A stretch of DNA of 60,691 nucleotides from the NCBI GenBank assembly GCA_022826485.1, contig JAJDUU010000052.1, positions 10,001 to 70,691 on the forward strand, read 5' to 3'. Shown here one piece after another: positions 44,270-52,006 of this stretch. A program made the translations under genes and the position numbers. This stretch comes from Chloroflexota bacterium. Lineage in GTDB: Bacteria > Chloroflexota > UBA11872. Position 1 is the first letter of the stretch. Each line of letters begins with the position of its first letter. The notes beneath the pieces are model-generated. The model saw only the letters and a program-made list of their open reading frames with translations, was not told where the DNA came from and searched no databases.

Positions 44270-45709
44270 ATGGGCTTGTCCCGAGCAAAGGGAACCCGAC
44301 GCGCCGTGCTGCGCGCCTCGGTGGGTGTGGCGGCGGCGGTCGTGGCGGCTGCCTGCGGCGAGGCCGCACCTGACCCTCCGGCCACACCCACGCCGGTCGC
44401 TCCCGTCGGGCCGGAGAGCACAACCGCGCACGCGGTGGCAACCCCAGCCGGGGCGGCAACCGTGGGTCCGACCACGGTCCAGACCGCAGACGCTCCGGCG
44501 CCAACCGCGGCAGGGCCGACAGCGGCAGGCGCGCCTCCCACGACCCAGACGCAAGCGATCACCCCGGCTCCGCCGACAGGGGCATCGACGCCGACAGTCG
44601 CGGCCGGGACCCCGCCCACGGCTCAAGCGCCAACCGCAACCCCCGCCGCGGCGGCGTCACCGCCGCCTGCTACAGCTGCGCCCCGGCCCACGGCCGTCGC
44701 CGTCGCGCGGCCGACCGCCCCTCCGACGCCAACGCCGCGCGCGACCCCGACGCCTGTTGCAACACCTACTCCCGCGGCAACGCCCACACCCACGCCGCCG
44801 CCGCACCGGTCGCCGCTCACGGGCCTGCCGATCACGGCGGAGACGCTCGAACGCCGCGTGATCGCCGTCAAGATCGACAATTCGCCCGGCGCGCGGCCTC
44901 AAAGCGGCTTGAGCCAGGCCGGCATCGTCTACGAGCACGAGACAGAAGGCTCCGTGACCCGCTACACCGCGTTCTTCCTGGACAGCGACGTCGATCTCGT
45001 CGGGCCGATCCGCAGCTCGCGGTTTGTGGATCGTGACCTCGTGCAGCAGTTCGACGCGCTGTTCGCCCACGTGGGCGCCAGCCCGCCGGTGATGGAAGAC
45101 CTGCGCGCCTCGGCAGCCGCCGACATGGACCAATTCTTCTACGCCGGCAACCGGCCCTATACGAGAATTACGAGCCGCCCAGCGCCCTTCAATGTGTACG
45201 TGAGCCTGGCCAGCCTGCGTGAGTTCGGCGCTCTCCGCTATGAGACCCGGCGCTGGATCGAAGGCCTGGAGTTTTCGCAGGAGCCGCAGGGTCTCGGCGC
45301 GGTGCGGTCGATCGCCATTCCGCCGGGCCCGCAAACCTATTTTCAAGTGCACTACGGCTATGACCCGGCCATCGGCCAGTGGCGGCGCTCACTGGCAGGC
45401 GCGCCCGACATCGACGCGGCGAACGACGAGCCGATCACGGTCGCCAATGTCGTGATTCAGCACGTGGACATTCGGGTTACGGCGTTCATTGAGGATTCGC
45501 TCGGCAACCTCTCGCTGGCGATACCCACGACCGGGTCGGGCCCGGCCACGGTGTTCCGCGACGGATTGCGGATTCAGGGAACGTGGGAACGACCCAACGC
45601 CAAAGCGGTCACACGCTTCAAGACAACGCGGGGCGCCCCGTTGGAGCTACGGCCCGGCCGCACCTGGGTCCACCTGCTCGACACCGACCAGGCCGTCGAC
45701 AGCGGCTGA
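44270..45709 (+). CDS. DUF3048 (YerB-like) lipoprotein
   Basis: A 479-residue exported lipoprotein. N terminus SRAKGTRRAVLRASVG is twin-Arg-like, with lipobox VAAAC near residue 25. Residues about 30-180 are a low-complexity Pro/Thr/Ala linker. The rest is the two-part DUF3048 domain: SPLTGLPITAETLERRVIAV, KIDNSPGARPQSGL, VYEHETEGSVTRYTAFF, VGPIRSSRFVD, and a C-terminal part with GRTWVHLLD. YerB of Bacillus is the named relative; biochemical role unknown. The ATG at 44270 is chosen because it opens the signal peptide. The 182-nt gap before it has no evident feature. Confidence 0.88.
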   Translation: MGLSRAKGTRRAVLRASVGVAAAVVAAACGEAAPDPPATPTPVAPVGPESTTAHAVATPAGAATVGPTTVQTADAPAPTAAGPTAAGAPPTTQTQAITPAPPTGASTPTVAAGTPPTAQAPTATPAAAASPPPATAAPRPTAVAVARPTAPPTPTPRATPTPVATPTPAATPTPTPPPHRSPLTGLPITAETLERRVIAVKIDNSPGARPQSGLSQAGIVYEHETEGSVTRYTAFFLDSDVDLVGPIRSSRFVDRDLVQQFDALFAHVGASPPVMEDLRASAAADMDQFFYAGNRPYTRITSRPAPFNVYVSLASLREFGALRYETRRWIEGLEFSQEPQGLGAVRSIAIPPGPQTYFQVHYGYDPAIGQWRRSLAGAPDIDAANDEPITVANVVIQHVDIRVTAFIEDSLGNLSLAIPTTGSGPATVFRDGLRIQGTWERPNAKAVTRFKTTRGAPLELRPGRTWVHLLDTDQAVDSG

Positions 45710-45775
45710 GCTCGGCCGCGGCGAGATGCCCCGGTGCCGTACGCTAGCGGCGCCAATCGCTCGCCGGAGCCCGTC

Positions 45776-46777
45776 ATGACCACCGAGCGCGTCGTCCTCA
45801 TCCCCGAGCCGCAGCACAAGATGCTCCTCCAGCATCGCCAGGTCGTCGAGGAGGTCGGCGGCACGATCCGGCATGCCGACCTGCACGACGTAGCGGTTCG
45901 CCGCGCCGCCCTTCCGGAGGCCACCATCGTCCTGGTGCAGGGACACGAATTTGTCGAGGAAGACTTTGTCGCGGGCGCGGGCCTCGACGCCGTGTGTTGC
46001 TGGTCCGACGGCGTGGACACGGTGGACCTGGATGCGGCCACGCGCCACGGCGTGCCCGTGGGCAACGTGCCCGACCTCTGTATCGACGAGGTGGCCGACC
46101 ACGCCCTGATGTTGCTGCTGGCCTGCTATCGCCGGCTCGGCTTCGCCTATCGGCAAATCCACGAGCGCCTACCGCTGTCGCGCTACGACATTTGCGACGC
46201 CGCACACCCGTGGCCCCGACTGCGCGGGCTCACGCTGGGTCTGCTCGCCTTCGGCAACATTGCGCAGGCCATGGCCGTGAGGTGCCAGGCGCTCGGCATG
46301 TCGGTGGTCGCCTGCGATCCCTACATGGATCCAGGCGTGATGCACGAAATGGACGTCGAGCCCGTCGAATTCGACGACCTGCTGCGCCGCTCCGACTATC
46401 TCTCGATTCACACGCCGCTGAATCCGAGCACCCACCATCTGATTGACGCCGCGGCGCTGGCCGCGATGAAGTCGAGCGCGTTTCTGATCAACACCGCGCG
46501 CGGGCCGATCGTGGACGAAGCGGCACTCGTGGCCGCGCTCCAGGCCGGCAAGCTCGCCGGCGCTGGGCTCGATGTGTTCGAGGTCGAGCCGGCGACCCAC
46601 GACAACCCGCTGCTCTCGATGCCCAACGTCATCACGACGCCGCATCACGCCGGCGAATCCGACGAAATGCACGCCTTCGGTCCCGAGGCGGCCATGAGCG
46701 ACGTGGCCCACGTGCTGCGGGGGAATCCGCCGCGGTCGGTGCAGAATCCGGCCGTGCTTCGCCAGGGCAGCCACTAG
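45776..46777 (+). CDS. D-isomer-specific 2-hydroxyacid dehydrogenase
   Basis: A 333-residue NAD-dependent enzyme. Nucleotide-binding region LTLGLLAFGNIAQAMAVRCQ (GxGxxx variant with F-G-N), catalytic Arg in NTARGPIVDE, Glu in DVFEVEPA and His in TTPHHAGES. The glycine motif G-L-L-A-F-G-N-I differs from canonical G-x-G-x-x-G at its first position. It could be a phosphoglycerate- or hydroxyisocaproate-type dehydrogenase; the substrate is not readable. ATG 45776 has GGAG 7 nt upstream. Confidence 0.92.
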   Translation: MTTERVVLIPEPQHKMLLQHRQVVEEVGGTIRHADLHDVAVRRAALPEATIVLVQGHEFVEEDFVAGAGLDAVCCWSDGVDTVDLDAATRHGVPVGNVPDLCIDEVADHALMLLLACYRRLGFAYRQIHERLPLSRYDICDAAHPWPRLRGLTLGLLAFGNIAQAMAVRCQALGMSVVACDPYMDPGVMHEMDVEPVEFDDLLRRSDYLSIHTPLNPSTHHLIDAAALAAMKSSAFLINTARGPIVDEAALVAALQAGKLAGAGLDVFEVEPATHDNPLLSMPNVITTPHHAGESDEMHAFGPEAAMSDVAHVLRGNPPRSVQNPAVLRQGSH

Positions 46778-46823
46778 CTCCGCGCCATGGCCGGCGCACC
46801 TGTCCGGCGATCGGTGTAGCCCG

Positions 46824-48407
46824 ATGTCCGTACGGGTCATCGGCTGGGGCGGCATCGGCGAGATCGGCGGCAACAAGCTGCTGCTCGAGGACGGCGACTG
46901 GCACGCGCTGCTCGACTTCGGCAAGTCGTTCGGCGCGCACGCCCGCTACTTCGAGGAGTTTCTCGTCCCCCGCACGACCGCCGGCGCGTTCGACTACTTG
47001 CGCACGGGTCTGCTGCCGCCACTCGAGGGCCTGTATCGACCCGATCTCGAGTCGCTGCCGGAAGTCCAGGCCTTCTGGACTCATGCCAAGGATCAATCCG
47101 GTTACCGGGAGGACGTGCAGCCGCGCGCGGTGCTGCTGTCGCACGCGCATCAGGACCATCACGGCTATCTCTCGTTTCTCAAGGCGGACATACCCATCGT
47201 CAGCAGTTCCGCCACCGCGCTGATCGTGAAGGGCATGCAGGACTGCGGTCAGGCCGGCATCGAGAGCGAGACCGTCGTCATTCGACCACGAGTCGTCGAC
47301 GGCGCCGTTCTCAGCACCGAGCGCACGTCCGGCGCGCAGCGGTCGTGGTCGCTGGTCGACGCCGGCGCCTGGACGCCGGAAGCCGAGTGTTTCTGGACGA
47401 CGCCGCTCTTCAACAAGCAGACGGCGGGGTGGGACCTCCGCGGCACCGCGCCTTTCAGCGGCGACATCGACGGTCATCGCGTCCGGGCCTATCCGGTCGA
47501 CCATTCCATTCCCGGCGGCCACGGTTTCGCCATCGAAACGTCGATTGGCTGGATCGCGTACTCGGGCGACATCCGCATGCACGGTCTCACCGGTGATCTC
47601 ACCCGACAGTTCGCCCAGGAGTTGCAGTCCCTCGACCTGGCGCTGCTGATCTGCGAGGGCACCCAGGCTGCATCCAGCGGCGCCGCCATCACCGAAGAGG
47701 AGGTCCGGCAGAGCGTGCACGAGGCGGTCGCCGCCGCCGACGGGCTGGTGGTGGGTGATTTCAGTCCGCGCAATTTCGAGCGGCTCGACACCTTCCTGGA
47801 CGCGGCGCGCCACGCCGGGCGGCAGCTCGTGGTGCTGGAAAAGGACGCCTTCCTGCTGCACGCGCTGGCCACGGCCGACCCCACAACACCTCTCCCGGAT
47901 CCTGCCCGCGGCCCCCTGATCTATCGCGAGCGGCGGGAGAGTCCGCGCGCCTGGAGCCAGGTGGTGGCCGAGACCTACGGCAATGCGATGGTTGACGCGG
48001 ATGAAATCGCCCGGTCGCCGGGCGAGTACGTCTTGGCCCTGAGTTTCTACGACGTGCTGCGTCTACTGGATATCGACGCCGGCGGCGGCACGTGGATCTA
48101 CTCCACCAGCGAGCCGTACAACGAGGAGCAGGTGCTGGATATCAACCGGCTCCGGCAGTGGGTGGATCTGCTGCACATGCGAATGTTGGGCCGGCTCGGC
48201 GACGACCCCAGCCAAGAGCGCTTCCACGCTTCGGGGCATGCCTCGGGACCCGACCTGCTCGAGTTCATCGAGATCGCCCGTCCGCGACGTCTGCTGCCGA
48301 TCCACCTGGAAGCCGAGGGCCTGGACTTCTACCGACGGCACGTGCCCGCGATGGGCATCGAACTTGCCGAACCGGCGTGGGGTCGGGCGGTGGAGGTTCG
48401 TCCCTAG
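46824..48407 (+). CDS. Metallo-beta-lactamase fold hydrolase, RNase J-like
   Basis: A 527-residue MBL-fold protein with SHAHQDHHGY (H-x-H-x-D-H metal motif), VDHSIPGGHGFAIET, SGDIRMHG (metal Asp) and, near the C terminus, HASGHASGPDLLEFIEIARP plus LLPIHLE, the HxSGH and PxH elements of beta-CASP/RNase J enzymes. The N-terminal region before the H-motif is longer than in RNase J (first His at about residue 110). Probably an RNA exo/endonuclease or a relative; could also be a non-nucleolytic hydrolase. Start ATG 46824. It is followed by the cyclase-family gene. Confidence 0.87.
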   Translation: MSVRVIGWGGIGEIGGNKLLLEDGDWHALLDFGKSFGAHARYFEEFLVPRTTAGAFDYLRTGLLPPLEGLYRPDLESLPEVQAFWTHAKDQSGYREDVQPRAVLLSHAHQDHHGYLSFLKADIPIVSSSATALIVKGMQDCGQAGIESETVVIRPRVVDGAVLSTERTSGAQRSWSLVDAGAWTPEAECFWTTPLFNKQTAGWDLRGTAPFSGDIDGHRVRAYPVDHSIPGGHGFAIETSIGWIAYSGDIRMHGLTGDLTRQFAQELQSLDLALLICEGTQAASSGAAITEEEVRQSVHEAVAAADGLVVGDFSPRNFERLDTFLDAARHAGRQLVVLEKDAFLLHALATADPTTPLPDPARGPLIYRERRESPRAWSQVVAETYGNAMVDADEIARSPGEYVLALSFYDVLRLLDIDAGGGTWIYSTSEPYNEEQVLDINRLRQWVDLLHMRMLGRLGDDPSQERFHASGHASGPDLLEFIEIARPRRLLPIHLEAEGLDFYRRHVPAMGIELAEPAWGRAVEVRP

Positions 48408-48484
48408 CGTCGGGATGTATTGACGCGGCCAAATCCACCGGCGACCATCAAGCACGTGATCTCCACCCAGCAGACCCGCCACTG

Positions 48485-49543
48485 ATGGCTCGCCGGATCG
48501 TCGACCTCACCCAGCCGCTCGCTCCCGACGGATCTGACGGTTCGTTCAGCGTCCGCGAGTACGAGCGGCCACGTAGCGGCCATGGCGTGTTCCATCGGGT
48601 CGATATGGAGACCACGGTGGGCACCCACGTGGTCACGTCACGGCGCTACCTGGCGTCGGGCTATTCGCTGTCCGAAGCGCCGATCGACCGCTTCTTTGGC
48701 GAGGGCGTGGTCCTACGTCTGCCCGCGGCCAACGGCGCGATCGAGATAACCCAAATGGATCTGGACGAGGCGGCCGGCGGGCGCGTGCGCCGCGACGACA
48801 TAGCCGTGTTGGCGGTCGATCCCGAGTCCACGGGCAGCGCCAAGCTGTCCGTCTTCGCCTCACAGTGGCTGTGGGACAAAGGCGTCAAGATGCTGGTGCT
48901 CGATGAGCGGATCACCATCGGCTCGTCGCCGTCGTGGAACGAGGAGCGAACCGTCCTCACCTCGCTGTTCGCGAACGAGATTCCCGTCGTGCGCGGCGCC
49001 ACGAATACCGACCAGCTCAGCGACAAACGCTTCGCGGTGATGGCGATCCCGATGCGGATCGAGGGGGTCGAGGCCTGGCCGGTGCGCGTGATTGCCCTGG
49101 ATCCGGGCGAACCGCCCAGCGCCGAGCCCGTTGCGGCGGAAGTCGCCGAAGCGGCCGCGGCTCCGCCCGAAGCCAGCACGGACGATGCCTCCGAAGCCGC
49201 GCCGACGGAGGCGCCCGACGCCGAAAGCGCCGCCGGCGGCGAACCGCCGGTCGCGACGGCAGCCGCCGCGCCGGAGGAGACCGCCACCGCGAGCGCGGAG
49301 TCGGACGAGGAGGGCGAAGAGACAACGACTCCCACCGCCGAGCAACCGGCGACCGCACCTGCCGACGCCGAGCCCGAGACGATCGAAGCGACAGCATCCG
49401 ACGCCGACGACGACGGCGCGACGCCTGAGGTCACAGAGGCGAGAGCCGACGACGACCAGGAGTCGAAGCCGAAGCAGGCAGAAGCCAAGGCCGCCGACGA
49501 GGTCAGCGACGAGGAATCAGAATCGTCTCCCCGATCTGAATAG
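48485..49543 (+). CDS. Cyclase-family (kynurenine-formamidase-like) protein with acidic C-terminal tail
   Basis: Residues 1-215 resemble the PF04199 cyclase fold: ARRIVDLTQPLAPDG opening, VGTHVV where the family has HxGTHxD, VLAVDPESTG, and the RGATNTDQLSDKRFAVMAIPMRIEG end. The metal ligands of the HxGTHxDAP motif are changed (T-x-G-T-H-x-V), so ordinary catalysis is doubtful. Residues 216-352 are a low-complexity Ala/Glu/Asp/Pro/Thr tail, probably disordered. I chose ATG 48485 since the family starts there. The 3' end overlaps the convergent LysM gene by 41 nt. Confidence 0.72.
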   Translation: MARRIVDLTQPLAPDGSDGSFSVREYERPRSGHGVFHRVDMETTVGTHVVTSRRYLASGYSLSEAPIDRFFGEGVVLRLPAANGAIEITQMDLDEAAGGRVRRDDIAVLAVDPESTGSAKLSVFASQWLWDKGVKMLVLDERITIGSSPSWNEERTVLTSLFANEIPVVRGATNTDQLSDKRFAVMAIPMRIEGVEAWPVRVIALDPGEPPSAEPVAAEVAEAAAAPPEASTDDASEAAPTEAPDAESAAGGEPPVATAAAAPEETATASAESDEEGEETTTPTAEQPATAPADAEPETIEATASDADDDGATPEVTEARADDDQESKPKQAEAKAADEVSDEESESSPRSE

Positions 49544-50018
49544 TCCACGGCTCGTCGATGCCGTTGACCGCGGCGATCTCCTCGAACGAGAACCCGAAAC
49601 TACTGGCGATTCCCGCCAGCGTGTCGCCCGACTCGACCACGTAGCCGATGTAGCGCGCGGTCCGCGCGGTGCGGACCGGAACCACCGTGGGCGTGGGAAG
49701 CACGGTCACCCGCAGTTCGGGCAGCGGCAGATCGATTTCTATGGCCGGCGGCGTCACCACCGAGAGCCTGGGCCCCGACACGGTTGGCGTACGCGGCGGC
49801 GCCGTGGCCGTCGGCTGCAGGATGTCCGGAATCTGACTGCGGGCGCGCAGCACGTTGTCGGCCACGACGATGAACACCACCGCGGCAACGACCAGGATGG
49901 CCGCCACGACAACGACCAGCGTGCCCGCCGCGCTGTCTTCGGGGGCGTCCGCTGGAGTCGACGGTGCGACCGGCCGCTCGACGCGGCCGGCGTCACGATC
50001 CGTGCTGGATTGAGACAC
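49503..50018 (-). CDS. Membrane-anchored LysM-domain protein
   Basis: A 171-residue protein with a short cytoplasmic N terminus, a helix (AAGTLVVVVAAILVVAAVVFIVV), a Pro/Thr linker and a single C-terminal LysM domain (YVVESGDTLAGIASSFGFSF, then NGIDEPWTIQIGETILIP), which binds peptidoglycan. I used the GTG at 50018; an earlier in-frame start would run back through the tRNA-His gene and is not credible. The 3' end overlaps the cyclase-family gene convergently. Confidence 0.82.
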   Translation of the reverse strand: MSQSSTDRDAGRVERPVAPSTPADAPEDSAAGTLVVVVAAILVVAAVVFIVVADNVLRARSQIPDILQPTATAPPRTPTVSGPRLSVVTPPAIEIDLPLPELRVTVLPTPTVVPVRTARTARYIGYVVESGDTLAGIASSFGFSFEEIAAVNGIDEPWTIQIGETILIPRR

Positions 50019-50096
50019 TGCGCCGGAATCTACCAGGGGCGGCGACGGGCAGTGGACGGCACTAGTCCCGTGGTTTCGCGCGGCGCGCCGACAGGC

Positions 50097-50175
50097 TGGG
50101 GTGAGCGAGGGGACTTGAACCCCCAGCCTTCTGGGCCACAACCAGACGCTCTAACCTAATTGAGCTACGCCCACC
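50097..50175 (-). tRNA. tRNA-His (anticodon GTG)
   Basis: Complete cloverleaf on the minus strand: G(-1) plus acceptor GTGGGCG, D stem GCTC/GAGC, anticodon stem TCTGG/CCAGA with loop TTGTGGC (anticodon GTG), T stem GGGGG/CCCCT with TTCAAGT loop, acceptor return CGCTCAC. The extra 5' G opposite C73 is the His identity mark. C73 is followed by an encoded CCA (50099-50097). A weak TATAGAAT sequence just upstream (about 50190-50200) may be its -10. Confidence 0.97.
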
Positions 50176-50218
50176 ATGCGATGGACGATTCTATAACGGC
50201 AAAGTGGCCGTGAATCCG

Positions 50219-50247
50219 TTGGGCGCGCCCAGCGTGCGTTGTACAAT
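50219..50247 (+). promoter_or_regulatory. Predicted guaB promoter
   Basis: TTGGGC (50219-50224), 17-nt spacer, TACAAT (50242-50247), giving a start near 50254 and a leader of about 150 nt. The -10 matches five of six bases and the -35 four of six. Confidence 0.5.
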
Positions 50248-50253
50248 GCCGCA

Positions 50254-50362
50254 ATGTCGAATGGTCTTGTGCCGCGTTGGAAACGAGCGCACCTTTGCCC
50301 GTGCGCCTGACGCGGCTGAACGTCGCTGAAGTCGCACCCCGATCGACCGCCGATCGGGGTGC
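50254..50362 (+). promoter_or_regulatory. Structured guaB leader: short frame, hairpin, terminator-like hairpin
   Basis: Three elements lie between promoter and gene. An 18-codon frame (50254-50310; starts MSNGLVPRWK, ends CPCA) begins about at the predicted transcription start. A hairpin GCGCAC-CTTTGCCC-GTGCGC (50287-50306) lies inside it. An 11-bp perfect GC-rich hairpin GCACCCCGATC/GATCGGGGTGC (50334-50344 and 50352-50362) is followed by TTT. The last resembles an intrinsic terminator with a weak U run, about 40 nt before guaB, so attenuation is possible. Confidence 0.45.
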
Positions 50363-50401
50363 TTTGCGTTCCGGGGAGGCTCCGGGCATGGAGGTTACGG
50401 C

Positions 50402-51922
50402 GTGAGCGTTGAGTCAGATCCGCTGCGGACCGGAGAGTTGCACTCCGTGGGCAATCGGAACATCGTCGAAGGCCTGACCTACGACGACGTCCTCCTGGTC
50501 CCCGGTCGGTCCGAGGTCCTACCGACCGATGTCTCGACCAGCACGCGAATCACCCCGCGGATCAGCCTCAATGTGCCCCTGGTTTCCGCCGCCATGGATA
50601 CCGTCACCGAAGCTCGCATGGCTATCACGCTGGCCCGGGCCGGGGGCGTGGGCGTGATCCATCGCAACTTGGGATACGAGGATCAGGCGCTCGAGGTCGA
50701 CAAGGTCAAGCGCTCGCAGTCGGGGATGATCGTCGATCCCATCACCCTGCCGCCGACCGCCACGGTGGGCGACGCCAACGAAGTCATGGCGCGTTACCGC
50801 ATCTCGGGCGTGCCGATCACCGACTCCCACGGGCAGCTCGTCGGGATCCTCACCAATCGCGACCTCCGGTTTTGCCGGGACGACGGCATGCGGGTGGCCG
50901 ATCTGATGACGACCGAGCGCCTGGTCACCGCGCCCGTCGGCACCACGCTCGAGCAGGCCGAAGAGCTGCTGCACCTCCACCGCATCGAGAAATTGCCCGT
51001 CGTGGACGAAAGCGGCCAGCTGCGCGGTCTGATCACGGTCAAAGACATTGCCAAGCGCGAGGAGTTCCCGAGCGCCGTCTACGACCCATCGGGTCGACTG
51101 GTCGTGGCCGGTGCCATCGGCACCCACAACGAGGGGCTGCCCCGCGCCCGCGAGCTGGTGTCGGCAGGCGCGGACGCCGTGGTGGTCGACTCCGCGCACG
51201 GACATCACGGCGCGGTCATCGACACCGTGCGCCAGGTCAAGGAGTCGCTGGACGTTGACGTGATCGCCGGCAACGTTGCGACCGCGGCCGGCGCCAGCGC
51301 GCTGATTCAGGCCGGCGCCGATTGCGTGAAGGTTGGCATTGGGCCCGCAGCCATCTGCACCACGCGCGTGGTGGCCGGCGTGGGCGTGCCGCAGCTCACC
51401 GCGATTTCCGACTGTCTCGGACCGTGCAGCGAGCACGGCGTGTCGCTCATTGCCGACGGCGGCGTGCGCTATTCGGGCGATATCGCCAAGGCCATTGGCG
51501 CGGGCGCCGCCGCGGTCATGATTGGCAACATGTTCGCCGGAACCGACGACAGCCCGGGCGAGATCGTCTATCGCCAGGGCGAGCGCTTCAAGGAATACCG
51601 CGGCATGGGCTCGATCGGCGCCATGATGGAGCGCGCGGGATCGTCGCGCGATCGCTACGGCCAGCACGAAGTGCACGATGCCGCCAAGCTGGTCGCCGAA
51701 GGCGTGGAGGCCCAGACGCCCTACCGCGGTCCCACCGTGAATATGATCAGCCAGTTGGTTGGCGGCCTCCGGTCGGCGATGGGATACGTCGGCGCGGCCG
51801 ACATCCGCGAACTGCAGACCAAAGGGCGATTCGTTCGCGCGTCCCGCGCCAGCGTCGATGAGGGTCACGTGCACGACGTGGTGCTGGTCAAAGAGGCGCC
51901 CAACTACCACGCGCCGCGCTAG
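50402..51922 (+). CDS. guaB: IMP dehydrogenase
   Basis: A 506-residue protein for the first step of GMP synthesis (IMP to XMP with NAD+). N-terminal TIM-barrel start ([17 protein letters not shown]), two CBS domains (about 100-220), then [25 protein letters not shown], the catalytic Cys loop [25 protein letters not shown], and [10 protein letters not shown] with the flap. The Cys loop differs from the usual GPGSICTTR by G-to-A and S-to-A. GTG 50402 has GGAGG 6 nt before it. It is preceded by a possible attenuator. Confidence 0.97.
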   Translation: MSVESDPLRTGELHSVGNRNIVEGLTYDDVLLVPGRSEVLPTDVSTSTRITPRISLNVPLVSAAMDTVTEARMAITLARAGGVGVIHRNLGYEDQALEVDKVKRSQSGMIVDPITLPPTATVGDANEVMARYRISGVPITDSHGQLVGILTNRDLRFCRDDGMRVADLMTTERLVTAPVGTTLEQAEELLHLHRIEKLPVVDESGQLRGLITVKDIAKREEFPSAVYDPSGRLVVAGAIGTHNEGLPRARELVSAGADAVVVDSAHGHHGAVIDTVRQVKESLDVDVIAGNVATAAGASALIQAGADCVKVGIGPAAICTTRVVAGVGVPQLTAISDCLGPCSEHGVSLIADGGVRYSGDIAKAIGAGAAAVMIGNMFAGTDDSPGEIVYRQGERFKEYRGMGSIGAMMERAGSSRDRYGQHEVHDAAKLVAEGVEAQTPYRGPTVNMISQLVGGLRSAMGYVGAADIRELQTKGRFVRASRASVDEGHVHDVVLVKEAPNYHAPR

Positions 51923-52006
51923 CCGGCGCGCCCGCGCACGGGATCGACACCTGAGTCACGCCGCGCCAGGACGGAGTCGCCGCGCGCGCCGCTCCCGCAC
52001 GCTCCG

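Noticed and set aside
50019-50141. Longer N terminus for the LysM protein
   Set aside because: It would translate the tRNA-His gene; the GTG at 50018 gives a normal cytoplasmic start before the helix.
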